64,000 nt of DNA, taken from Bombardia bombarda. Its lineage: Eukaryota; Ascomycota; Sordariomycetes; Sordariales; Lasiosphaeriaceae. Under the pieces are notes generated by a model, which saw only the letters and a list, made by a program, of their open reading frames with translations, was not told the DNA's origin and searched no databases. The DNA is taken from contig JAULSR010000001.1 in the NCBI GenBank assembly GCA_030512295.1, positions 7,339,001 to 7,403,000 on the forward strand. The letters run 5' to 3'. Numbering within the stretch: position 1 is the first letter of the stretch; each line of letters begins with the position of its first letter. Position numbers and translations under genes: made by a program. Below are positions 48,343 to 58,599 of the stretch, piece by piece.

Positions 48343-50458
48343 ATGGTACGCGTGTAAGTACATTCGAGCTCCTACCTTACCCCTCTCATCCCCGCGGACC
48401 AGAACTGGGTCACTGATGGTCCTCAAGGATTGCCTGCGGAGACGTCGGCAGCACAAGTACCCGTCTTGCCATATACAATTGCGAGACTGGGGATGTGCAT
48501 AGGATACTCAATGACCCATCAGTACACCACCAAAGTGGTGAAAGGAGGTACTGGCCCGGGGACTTCTCGTCACTGGTATATCCTTTTGACTCTGGCAACG
48601 ACCTGCCGCGCTACCTTAAGAGCACCATCGACCCAACCCGAGAAAACATCTCGGTAAAGTATCTGGTTTACCCGCTTGCCAAAAATGGCAACGAGCAAGA
48701 CCCAATCTTCACCGGATACCCGCAAGTTCAAGCAATCCTTGAACGTACCCAGAACGCTGCGGAAATGGACAGATTTGGCACTACGTTGACACTGTTCTAC
48801 AACGCTCTGTTCGACATCATCAATGGGCACTGCACTCCCCGCGGCTGGACATTAGACCGACTGATTCTGACCGGACCGGTGCAGTTTGACCTCGATTGCC
48901 AGCGTATCTGTGATCAGCACGCTTCCCAGGGCTTCAACCTGCACAGTAGCAATATCCATTTCATCACGGAGGCCGAAGCCCTTGCGCACAGTATTCTGGG
49001 CCAATGGGACACGACCTTAGCCACCGCAGGATATTCCACGAGCAATTCCGTACTCTTTCTTGACTTTGGTGGTCACAATATGGTATGTGCCAAGTTACTT
49101 GTCCTCTTCTATAATGATTAAATTGCTGATTATAGCTGAAGAATGGGTGCTTGTATCACGTCGCACGCCAGAGCAACGACCAAAATGACGGGGCAATGTC
49201 CTTCTACAGGCTCGACGAGCCCTTCGGTGAGTGCAGAGTCCAATTATGCTGGATACCGATTAATTCAAATTCTAATGAATTCTTTTTTATCAAGGCATCG
49301 CTGGCGGGAGTGAAACATGGGAGCACTACTTCGGCGACATGCTTGTCAAGCGATGCGAGTCGCGAGCCAGATCAAATCTACCTTCAGAATTTAAACAAGA
49401 GATCCTAGATCTGTTTAACCAGAAGAAGGTTTTTATGGGCCCTGGAATCGATAAGGGCTTGACGTATTGTGTCCGAGAATTAGAAACGGCCACACCGGTC
49501 CATTCAACTACCCAAATGATTGAAGAATCATGGGAACGGTCCATGGTTGGACCAATAGGCCTAGCCAGGGACCGAATCCAAAAGTTAGCCGAAATGAGAA
49601 ATCAGGACGCTAGCGTGGACCCGGTCGTGGTCGTTTCTGGTGGGACAGCTTGCCACATGCTTATTGCGGACGAGATGGTCGCAGCCTGCGAGGAGTATGG
49701 GCTTCCATTGCCCGTTTTCACACGAAAACTCTTTATAAACGAAGAGTAAGTTTGATACGAATACCGTCTTTAACGCCAATAACCTTAACCTCTATCTGGC
49801 CCAGTACTGACTTCAATATTACTTGATTTAGTTCGCATGTAATTGCGTGTGGCGGCGCGCGTGCAGCGGGCAAACAATTGACCCCAGAGGAATTCTTGAA
49901 CAACGGCGCCGCTATCGGCATTCAGATCAAGCGGGCAGATCAACCAAGCATGCCTGGCGGCGGGGAAAACACGGCCAAGTTTCTGGCCAGCAAGGTAAAT
50001 CTATATCACTCAGCTCTCACGGTATCCTAGAACTTTGCGTGCATGTGACCATAAGTTCTGACACTTTATCTGCCTAGAAAATCACCAATTCCGTCGAGCT
50101 CAGGGCAAACGGGTACGACACATTTCGGATTGTCTGCGACCCGTATTGGGACACTTCCGCGACGGACGAGGAACGCACGGCTATGGAGGTCAATGTGTCG
50201 AGGTGTTATGACCTGGTCACCCTTGGACGTCTCAAGCGTGGTGAATGGAAGTTTGACTTCATGTTCACTAAAGTAAATCACGACATGCGACTGAGGATTA
50301 GCCTGTCGCGGAAGAATCGTGGGTACGATCCTCTCACCTTCCCAAGTAAGTTGGTGCCGATTTTCTTCGACATGGGAGCAAACTGCATCTTCCTTGGTCA
50401 CCGTTCAATGGAGGAGAAGGACGTCCTCGCCCTACTACCGATAGAGATTCGGAAATGA
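48343..50458 (+). CDS. HSPA12-like Hsp70/actin-fold ATPase A
   Basis: Six exons: 48343-48353, 48428-49082, 49142-49226, 49295-49745, 49832-49994 and 50078-50458; 581 residues. The first exon encodes only MVRV. The nucleotide-binding motifs of the Hsp70/actin superfamily are present: phosphate-1 CGDVGSTSTRLA (D9), the connecting helix TEAEALAHSIL, phosphate-2 VLFLDFGGHNM (D216), the GIAGGSETWEHYF block, and the adenosine motif VVVSGGTACHML (S365-T368). The C-terminal third (CDPYW, LGRLKRGEWKFDF, FFDMGANCIFLG) is shared with ATPase B and is not the peptide-binding domain of DnaK-type Hsp70; a J-domain-dependent chaperone role should not be assumed. HSPA12-like proteins are common in fungi and mostly uncharacterised. 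Intron 2 has two usable acceptors six bases apart (TATAG and CTGAAG); I took the second to match paralogue B. Confidence 0.85.
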
Positions 50459-51870
50459 CCTACAACCCCTGGAGCCTCTGGACAGTGAAACGGAAGCAGC
50501 GACACTATAAACAAATGCGAAGTCACTAAAAGAACTTGACAAGACATTGGAGTTCACGGCATTATCGGGCTTGGGCAAAGGGGCATTCACGGGATACGCT
50601 GATAAAATTCATCAACTGTCCCATTGAGCATTAAAGTGGTGGGATATGGAGGTGACCAGGGAGCATGCGGACAACAGATGCTATGGGTGGAAGGATTTGA
50701 TGCAAGGTCGTCAAGTTGATTAATAGGTATTCTGTAATAATTATAGTATAAGGTACCCAAACTTATTTTATTACTAACAAGTGACAATCATGGTCTATCT
50801 TATTTGACGGATGTTGCTTTGACATTAGCGATGGCAAGACGTTGAGATTAGGTAGGCAGACTTTTGACATCCCTGTGTTCCACCATCTTGGCGTCATGTG
50901 TCTGATCACGTGCACGCTCGTAAGCGGTATCTATCGTAATGACGTAATCAGGGTTTTGCTGGGTTTGCACTTCGCAGTTTGCACCGCGTCGAGGTCGCGG
51001 ATGGTTGAGAATTTTAACAATGATTTCAGTAATAGAAGTTGCCGATTTCTCTTTTTTTAAATGTTCTAAGAATGGCTTTTAAGGCAAATTGATCCTGTAA
51101 AATCTGACCTCATTATCTCGTTAGGTACCTAACTTATAGGTCACGGCCTCTGAACATGTACCCCGTCACATTCCCTCGCACCCGCTAAAACCTGCTGAGC
51201 CCACCTTCTTCAAACAAAACCCACATCCCCAAAAGCGTTTCCATGAGCTTCCATAAAGACAATAAGTACCCAGGTACCTTAGCTTTGTGGACGAGAGACT
51301 TGTTCCAGATACGTTTTCTCCAGCTGACACGACGATAAAAATATTAGCATCCATGCCATCACCCTTAGTTTGCTAGCTAAATGTGTCTTTCTCGTCGAAA
51401 GCTCCGCTCTCTTAGCTTGATGCTTGATTTTCATAAAGTCTCAAGTACTATACTTAGAGTAACGAGCATGCCGAAGCTAAGATATCTTAATTACCATCAT
51501 GTCAAATACTTCCCATACTGGCTCTCAGGGATGGTTCATGTGATCTTGTACGTCACAAATAAAAAACTGAAAACATGACAAAGGGAGAGACCTCCACACT
51601 AAGAAAGATCCGCAGGGAAGTAGAGAGAAAGGGAAGATAGCATGGCTTGAGGATAGAATTGAACTGAACAATATTGCACTATCTAGGCACCTAAGTGGAA
51701 CATACAATCAACAGCTAAGCACATGCTCGGATGGGAAAACGGGAGCGAGAATGGACGCCATCGGCCCAATTAAAACACCCTGGTGGGCGATGCTTGTAAA
51801 ATCTAGAACTACATGTATGCCCCATGGGCCCAGCGCACAGCCAAATTCTATATACGTATCTTTTGCACCT
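50459..51870. other. AT-rich intergenic region, no gene seen
   Basis: 1.4 kb between ATPase A and the partner relic. It is AT-rich, with scattered short frames that show no similarity to either module gene. It could contain decayed copies too diverged to read. Confidence 0.5.
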
Positions 51871-52441
51871 CTATCTTTTTGGGGGGTGGCGGTAGTTCCA
51901 TATCGCTTTCAGAGCTTCAGAACTGACGAAAGTGTCTTCCTCTTCCACCTTGCGCCTCTTTTGTAATCTCGCAGGAGGGAGCTCGACGCGGGTATTACTG
52001 CTAGTCGTCTGAGTTGGGGGCTTCTGCGCGAGAATAGCTGCGCGGGCATTATGCTCCCGAGCCCAGTTTCGTGTTGGCTCTCTGTCTGTAGGTGGTCCGA
52101 TATCATCGTGCCTCAATAATACCATATATGCTATGAATAAGTCTATAATAGGTTTGTGATGGGGACGATGGGGACCCGGGCAAATGCTGAAGTTTACTTC
52201 GGCCCAATGATGGTCAGGGGCAGCAACTCGGTTTCCAAAGGGAAGCAACTCCATACCTTCGAATATCGGCCTAGTAACTGAAATAACTTTGATTAGACAA
52301 TTATATAACATACTTATAAGCCGCTATTCTTATACTTTAAGAATCGTGTTATCTGCAAAGGTGCCGAGGTCTGAGGGATAGTACTCGGGTGGTACATCTG
52401 GATACTAAGCCAATAATTGCTTCAAGTCTTTGTCTTTCTTC
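51871..52441 (-). pseudogene. Relic of a third partner gene (zinc block deleted, in-frame stop)
   Basis: Read on the minus strand, the segment starts near 52441 with a stretch matching the middle of partner 2: DVPPEYYPSDLGTFADNT against its DVPADYYPDGVTTYA. It has a TAG stop at 52405-52407 just before this. After an intron-like gap (GTATAAG to ATTTCAG) it continues with RPIFEGM, against RPVSEGI in the paralogue. It then jumps directly to the second-exon region, EPTRNWAREHNARAAI, matching WAREHN in partner 1 and WAQQHN in partner 2. The whole C-x2-C-x18-H-x3-C block is missing. The piece ends with a basic segment (LQKRRKVEEEDTF) and a stop at 51871. It lies in the same orientation as, and abuts, the 3-prime end of partner 2. 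Confidence 0.72.
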
Positions 52442-54426
52442 CAATTCTTAAGATGACTCTTCTTGGAGAAGTCTTTTGGGCCGTGGTAGTGTTCTCATCC
52501 CCTTGACGGGTCTGTCTTGGATCCGGGAGAATTGGACGAGACACACGATTGTTGCTTGGTTCGCTACGCAACTCTCGCCTTGGTCTTTTCTTCGGGCTCG
52601 GTGGATTGATACCATCATCTTCTTCGTCTTCTGCTTCGTCTTCTGTCTCTCTTCGCCTCTTCCGTGGTCTTGGAGGTGGGGCAGTGACTGTCTGGGAATT
52701 CTGCACATGATGAGGCAAGACAGCATTATGCTGCTGTGCCCAGTCATGGGTCACCTTCACACGGTTGTTTGTGGGTACTACTAAATAAAAGGAAGAGATT
52801 TTGTCAGCATCAATTGAACAGACTTAAGCAGCAGAGCTTCACATGGTTTCACTGACCGATGACTGAAAATGATTTGAAGATGGCCTCGTCATCTTCCAAT
52901 TCCTGCAATGGTATCCCGCACTTCTCAAGATGTGCTCTGGCTTCATGATGGCCGGGAGAGAATGGCTGGGTCAGAGCCGCACGACTGCATTTTGGGCAGA
53001 GGAGCACAAATAGTCCGGTAGACGTCCGTTGTTCCTTCTTCCACGGCCAGCATACTTCGCGCTCGAAGACATAGCTGTTGGAAGGGACGCTTGCCAGCTT
53101 GATGTTCCAATCCATTTTCTGCATTTCAAGACCCAGTCTTCTATGTCGGTGGTATTCGGATCTTCCTCTCGTATAATTAAACGAACGACGGCATTCTGAC
53201 GAGTGATTCAATTCGGGGTCAAGTGGAACGTCAGACAACTTGTCCTTGCTGGAAGATCCTGAAACAGATGGGTCGGCGGCGGAAACTTTGGCAACAGAAT
53301 CATTGACGCCAGATGGACCGGCGATCGAATCTCCAATACTGTGAGCCTGGGCGATAAGATGACCGGCGGCGGGATGTTTGGCAACAACATCATCGACGGC
53401 AAGTGGATCGGCAGCGGAATCTCCAACACGGTGAGTCTCGGCGGTAAGAGAATCGGCGACAGAATCCTCACTGTCAGGAACCTCATCGGTGATATGGGCA
53501 TCGGCAGTAGCATCCTCGACGTCAAGAGCCTCAGAGACGGGCTCGTTCGCGACAGAGTCCTCATAGTCAGAGCCCTCGGCGACATTCTCGTCAGGCATGA
53601 GCCAGTTAAAAGGTCGGTGATCGAGGATATTTCCATCCTTGTCTATGGGACGCCAAAGGTGATCGTAGGGTTTACCTTCGTGTTCATTTCTCTCGCCCTC
53701 TCGTGGGTGCACAGGCGGGAATGGGGTCCAGTCCTCTCCGTACTTGGCGTTGGGAAAAATTCCTTCAGACACCGGCCTGCCGAGTGAAAGCATTTCAATC
53801 GGATAACCATACTTGCCGTTACGAAACTCGTCCAATCTGCGCTGCAATTCGAGTGCGTACGTCGTGACGCCGTCGGGATAGTAATCGGCTGGGACGTCCG
53901 AGTGCCAAACAATCAGCTCCTTATCATCACGGTCTTCCAAGTACTTCATGGGAGTTTTGTCAGGATGTGTCCTCAGGTAGTCGGCAGCTTCTGGAAACTT
54001 GAGCGCGAGCTGGTCGATTTTGATTTCCATCAGCCAGAGCCGATTTCTCCGGTTTTTGACGTATTTCTCCACCGTCTTGAGGATTTCCGCTTCGGCAACT
54101 TCACGCAGGTAATGACGGAATTTTTCCTCGCTGTCGAGCTCTTTCATGCAAGAGTCCATAGCTCGCCGGGCGTCATCACTGAGTGCCTCCAGTTCGTGAT
54201 CTACCGGAGGCTCCATGTCGGCCAGCTCCGGTTCTGCCTCCTGTGCGGCGGCCCTTGCGGCGGCCTTTGCTGCGTCGCGTGCTGCCTTCTCCTTTTCAAT
54301 CGCGAGAAACTTCTTCTGCAGGTCCATCTCAAAGGCATGAGCTTCTTCAAATCCCATTGACTCCCTCATCTCAAGGAGGCCATTGCCCATTTCTGGCACC
54401 CGCCGTGTACCAAGGAGGGTATACAT
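52422..54426 (-). CDS. Partner protein 2: paralogue of partner 1 with a short basic tail
   Basis: Two exons, 54426-52857 and 52780-52422, joined by a 77-bp phase-1 intron at the same place as in partner 1; 642 residues. The N-terminal 110 residues contain an Ala/Glu/Lys helix (EKEKAARDAAKAAARAAAQE). Residues about 110-260 form a helical region (FRHYLREVAEAEILKTVEKY) alignable with partner 1. An acidic, repetitive middle follows (about 300-425, with D-S-V-A and I-G-D-S words). The conserved block is SSECRRSFNYTRGR, SYVFEREVCW, then C477-x2-C480-x18-H499-x3-C503. The spacing from the first Cys to the intron is 47 residues, identical to partner 1. The tail has one unit of the basic/acidic repeat (RKRRRETEDE, PSPKKRPRRE). 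The last residues appear to be read from the adjoining relic sequence. Head-to-head with ATPase B. Family not recognised. Confidence 0.75.
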
Positions 54427-54581
54427 CTTGGCGTAGGGTGGTGAGATTATGGAGGGGGGATAACAATGGTCTGAAGGAGTGCTGCCGGGGGGCGATCTTG
54501 CAAGGTGGTCCTGAGAAGACTTTGCAAAAAGCAGGACGAGAAGAAACTAATTGGCCGAGATCGGTCGGTAGACGGGGAAAA

Positions 54582-54705
54582 TAGGTAGGTTGGCAGGTAT
54601 GCAAAAGATTGGTTGGTAGGCGGAGAGTGGTAGGTAGGCGGAGGTTGGTAGGTAGGCGGAGGTTGGTAGGCAAGATAGGTAGGTAAAATGAATCAGATAG
54701 GTAAG
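54582..54705 (+). repeat. TAGG-rich tandem repeats upstream of partner 2
   Basis: An 18-bp unit, GGTTGGTAGGTAGGCGGA, is repeated imperfectly three to four times and flanked by further TAGGTAGG and GATAGGTA words. It lies about 160-280 bp upstream of the partner 2 start codon, probably in its promoter or leader. Confidence 0.75.
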
Positions 54706-55429
54706 ATAGGGAAATAAACCGGGTAAGGGTAGACTTCAAGTTTTGTTGCTGACTTTTGCTGTCTCAGTGTTGAGGTTGTCTGGGGAGAAGGAAGGAGCGA
54801 TCGAGCAGTCGGCCTGGGGGGTGGGAGGGGTGATACATGTATTTATACCCAATTTCAAGGACCAACCGCACACCTGCAATATCGTTGCCGGCCGGCTCGT
54901 CCAAGAAGAATTCTGCGGTGATTGCCGAGTTTTCCCATATCTGTCGTCCCAACAGCACAGAGAAACTTCCAGGAGGTTGGGCAAGACGTCAGCTATTGGC
55001 TCAGCTGTCGTTGAAGGGTATCAAGTGGGGCCTTGAACTGAATATGTGCCCGAGTGACCATAATCCGAACTTGTGTGATTGTTCTTCCTCATTTTTGCCG
55101 CCGTTTACGCGAGTCCGCCGCCTGCCTAATGGCCTGATGCCGTATCTAAACTATCATCTGAATGAATGAGCTGATAAGTGTTCTCCACATCGAGTCATAT
55201 TTGTCACCAGACAATTGCCGCGGGCAAGTCAGCTCAGCCAAATCCCAGACTCGCGAGGGCTGCCTCAAATAATCCCAAACTACCGAAAGCTGCAAAAATA
55301 GTTTAGATTCCATTGTTTTATCACCCACTCTAGCAGACTACGTGCCGTTCTAGATACCAGTATGAAACAGGGCCTCCAGCTCCAGGTTCCCTAAAAGACC
55401 ACTTGACTGATCCGATATCCAGCCTTCTG

Positions 55430-55618
55430 TGCACTACAGCATTGGAGCGCGTTTTCCTCGCGAGCAAACGCTGTATTTGCCCTCCACTCATTTCAGGCAC
55501 CGAGTCCAGCAGGTACATAAATTTTATCCGATCACAAAGTCATGTGCATCGAAACCTGCTTTTACGGAAACCTACGGAACTGCTTCTTCGGCCTGCAACC
55601 CTTTGCTTGTAGATCTTT
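55430..55618 (+). repeat. Direct repeat, copy 1 (about 190 bp)
   Basis: Starts TGCACTACAGC and ends CAACCCTTTGCTTGTAGA; repeated 233 bp downstream with moderate divergence. Shared words include CGCGTTTTCCTCGCGAGC-like, CTGTATTTGCCCTCC-like and CCCTTTGCTTGT sequences. Confidence 0.7.
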
Positions 55619-55662
55619 GGCAAACCGTTTTGGCAGATCTTGAATCTACTAACCTCTTGTGG

Positions 55663-55858
55663 TGCATTACAGCTTCTGAGCGCGTTTCCCTCGCGAGCGA
55701 GCAATGTATTTGCCCTCCCCACGTTCCGGGCCACGAGTCTAGCTCAGGTACGCAGATTTCATCCAATCAGAAAGCCAGGCACCTCCATAGAAACTTGCTC
55801 TCTATGGAAACCTATGGAACAGCTTCTCCGGGCTCGCAACCCTTTGCTTGTGGACTTT
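55663..55858 (+). repeat. Direct repeat, copy 2 (about 195 bp)
   Basis: Starts TGCATTACAGC and ends CAACCCTTTGCTTGTGGA, just before a T18 run. It is the second copy of the segment at 55430. The copy ends about 270 bp before the start codon of ATPase B. Confidence 0.7.
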
Positions 55859-56126
55859 TTTTTTTTTTTTTGGAAGCTGTTACTGGTTTATCGCCTGCCT
55901 TCGTTTCCATCTTTGCTATTTTCCTTTCCCCAACCTTTGTTCATTTCTCTGATTTTGCGTCTGCTTTCATTGTTCTCGGTCTTCTTAACGCAAGCTTGCT
56001 ACCCTCCTTCTTATTTCCCTGCTTTTGCGTCCAGTTTTACGGTTCTTTATTTCCTAAACGCACGCATCCTACCTTTTCATCAGTCTTTTCAACGCTGCTC
56101 TTCTTCCCACAGTACGATCCGCCTAA

Positions 56127-58599
56127 ATGTTGCGACCATCCCGGTATCCTCGTGGCGGTGCGAGAGTATCGTCTCGCGCAAGCACCAGCCCTGTTCAACC
56201 GGCAAACGAGGTGAAACCACCTAAAGAAGAAAAGCTGGGTCCAACGGCGCCCTTGATTTTGGCACGTTACCCTGGGTAAGCCTCTTCTCCTTATGAACAC
56301 TGCCGGGTAAATGTACGATGGTAATGGCTGACCACTAATTATGTCTTATCTTAGAGTTTTATGTTTCGACATGGGAAGCACGAGCTCACGCATGGCGTGT
56401 TACCGGACGATGATGAACCTTCTCTTCCATATACTGCACCCAGACAGGCGGGACGGGCCCCACAGAGTGGGGTTTGATGAAGTCGACTTTCCGTCGACGG
56501 GCTACCCTTTCGAGCCTACACAACCATTAGTCGAGCGATACCTCTTGAGAGGCGTTGACCCCGAGCGCCGGGGAATCTCGAACAAGTATGGCGTGTGGGT
56601 GATTGCAAACCCAAACGAAGAGGATGCGATCGTCGATGGATACGCCCCCATCGAACCCCTGCGGGCTTTGGTTCGGGATAAGGACCCAGAAATCATCATG
56701 AACATCGTGCGCGCCGTACATGATCAGTTGATCGCGATGAAGCGCGCCGCATTCCACCAGATGAGCCGAAATCAGACGACAATTGAGGTTCTTGTTTTCA
56801 CGATCCCAGCACAGTGGGACCTGGCGTTTGAGGCAAAGCTCCGGGAGCTCGCAGCTCCCGTCTTCAACATTCCCAGGAACATGATAATGTTCATTACGGA
56901 ACCTGAAGCCGTTGCACACTACACGTTGCGACGCTGGCGCGAGGAGATGGAGAACAGGGGTTATGGAGACCGTGACACGATTCTGTTTATGGATTTTGGG
57001 GGTCACAACATGGTATGTGTCTTTAAGATATAGTCATGTCTCATGAACTCTTGCTGACTTTGCCAATTGCAGAATGGCTGTCTTTTCTATGTAGCCCGCC
57101 ACCAACAAGACCCGGACAACATGAGATTTTTCCGGCTAAGCGAGCCGTTTGGTAAGCTTCATAACCAGGTTAAATGTCAAGGGCTTCCAGCCAGGCTAAC
57201 AGTTACACTTCAAGGCGTTGGCGGTGGTAGCGCAACCTGGCAGTACTATTTTGAAGAGGAGATCATTGCCAAATGCCGACAGGTAACAAACGAACCACTG
57301 CCCCCAGCCGAGCATCAAAGGATGCAGGGTATGTTTCGTGAGTTCAAAAAATACACTAACTTGGACAACAACTTCCCCTTTTCCTGGATCTCGGACGACC
57401 AGGCGCATTTCGTTCAAATCACAGCTCAGAAGATCAAAGAGTTTTTCGAGAGTGCTCTCACTGGCCCTCTTAATCTTGCCAAGAATGAAATTGATCAATT
57501 AGCAGAAATGAAGGCCAGATGGCAGCAAGAGGGCGAAGACATGAATCCGTTGGTTGTTGTATCGGGAGGGACGGGCCGCAACCACATCATCAAAGCGCGG
57601 ATCAGGCAGATGTGCCAAGACGCAAGCCTCCCCGAACCATTTTTCACCCACGACTTTGAGTCAGGAAACGAGTAAGTTCATCTATATGCAACCGGTCCAG
57701 TCTGGCGCTAATCTCTATCTATAGTGGAATCAGGATTGCAGTTGGCGGTGCATTGGCGGTTGCCGAAGGCATAGACCCAGAGCGGTTTCTAGACCTGGGC
57801 GCCGCCATCGGGGTCCATGCCAAAGAAATCCCCAGCGGATTCTTCTCCTCAGAAATCCAATGGCCAAAGTATGCCTGTTATCTGGCAAGAAAAGTAGGCG
57901 ATAATCCATATGTAGAATGCGTTAATGTTCTGCCATTACCTAGATACACCAACTAACTATTCCATAAACTAGGATCATCATATCGTCGTCTCTGTCAAGA
58001 CGAGCGGGCGGGACCATGTGCAGCTCCTGTGCGATCCGTACTGGACCGCCAGCTCGCAAGATGATAGGGACGAAAATCGGGTGCTGCATTCTCGCAGTTA
58101 TGAGTTGCTTGATTTGGGCCTTCTGGAGCGGGGAAAATGGACCTTCGACCTTAGTTTCAGCCAGGAAGACACCAGCACCATGATGTCCATGGCTCTCACC
58201 AGGGTATACGGGAGGAAAAGATACATTTTCGGACCGGTCATGTTGTCATTGTATTTTGACTACGGCGCCAATTGCATGTTCCTCGGCTGCCGTAATGGGA
58301 CGGTGGAAGACATCGGTCTCCCCATCGACGTCCGGAAACCACCAACCCGGCCAACAGAGCCCGCTGCTCAGCCATCCCAATCTGAAGACATCGACATGGA
58401 CAGTGCGGATGCTTGGGCTAACGGTGTTGATGTTGTCGATGATGACATGAAGGAAGAAGCCAGTCGCGCATCTGTTCACCGGACCGCCGAGGAATATAAG
58501 AAGGACCTAGATGACTTTCTTGCTGGCGAGGACAATGAGGACGACCAAGATTACGAGTATGAGTTGTGTTCCGGCGACGAGATGGACTTGGATAATTGA
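56127..58599 (+). CDS. HSPA12-like Hsp70/actin-fold ATPase B, with acidic tail
   Basis: Six exons: 56127-56275, 56355-57012, 57073-57151, 57215-57671, 57725-57893 and 57973-58599; 712 residues. Exon 1 encodes a 49-residue extension (MLRPSRYPRGGARVSSRAST and so on) spliced in phase 2 to VLCFDMGSTSSRM; the equivalent intron of ATPase A is at the same place and phase, which is why I prefer this model to the ATG at 56341. Motifs: phosphate-1 FDMGSTSSR, TEPEAVAHYTL, phosphate-2 ILFMDFGGHNM, GVGGGSATWQYYF and adenosine motif VVVSGGTGRNHI (S412-T415). The C-terminal region matches A (CDPYW, LLERGKWTFDLSF, YFDYGANCMFLGC) and is followed by an 80-residue acidic tail (DDFLAGEDNEDDQDYEYE) absent from A. 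Exon 5 ends at a GTAGGC donor chosen by homology. Function unknown beyond a likely ATP-binding, chaperone-like fold. Confidence 0.85.

Larger units (their letters stand above)
54427..56126. promoter_or_regulatory. Shared upstream region of divergent pair 2, with two repeat systems
   Basis: 1.7 kb between the start codons of partner 2 (-) and ATPase B (+). It contains a TAGG-rich tandem at 54582-54705 close to partner 2 and a direct duplication at 55430-55858 closer to ATPase B. No gene is called here, although the duplicated segment carries similar short open frames in both copies. Confidence 0.4.
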
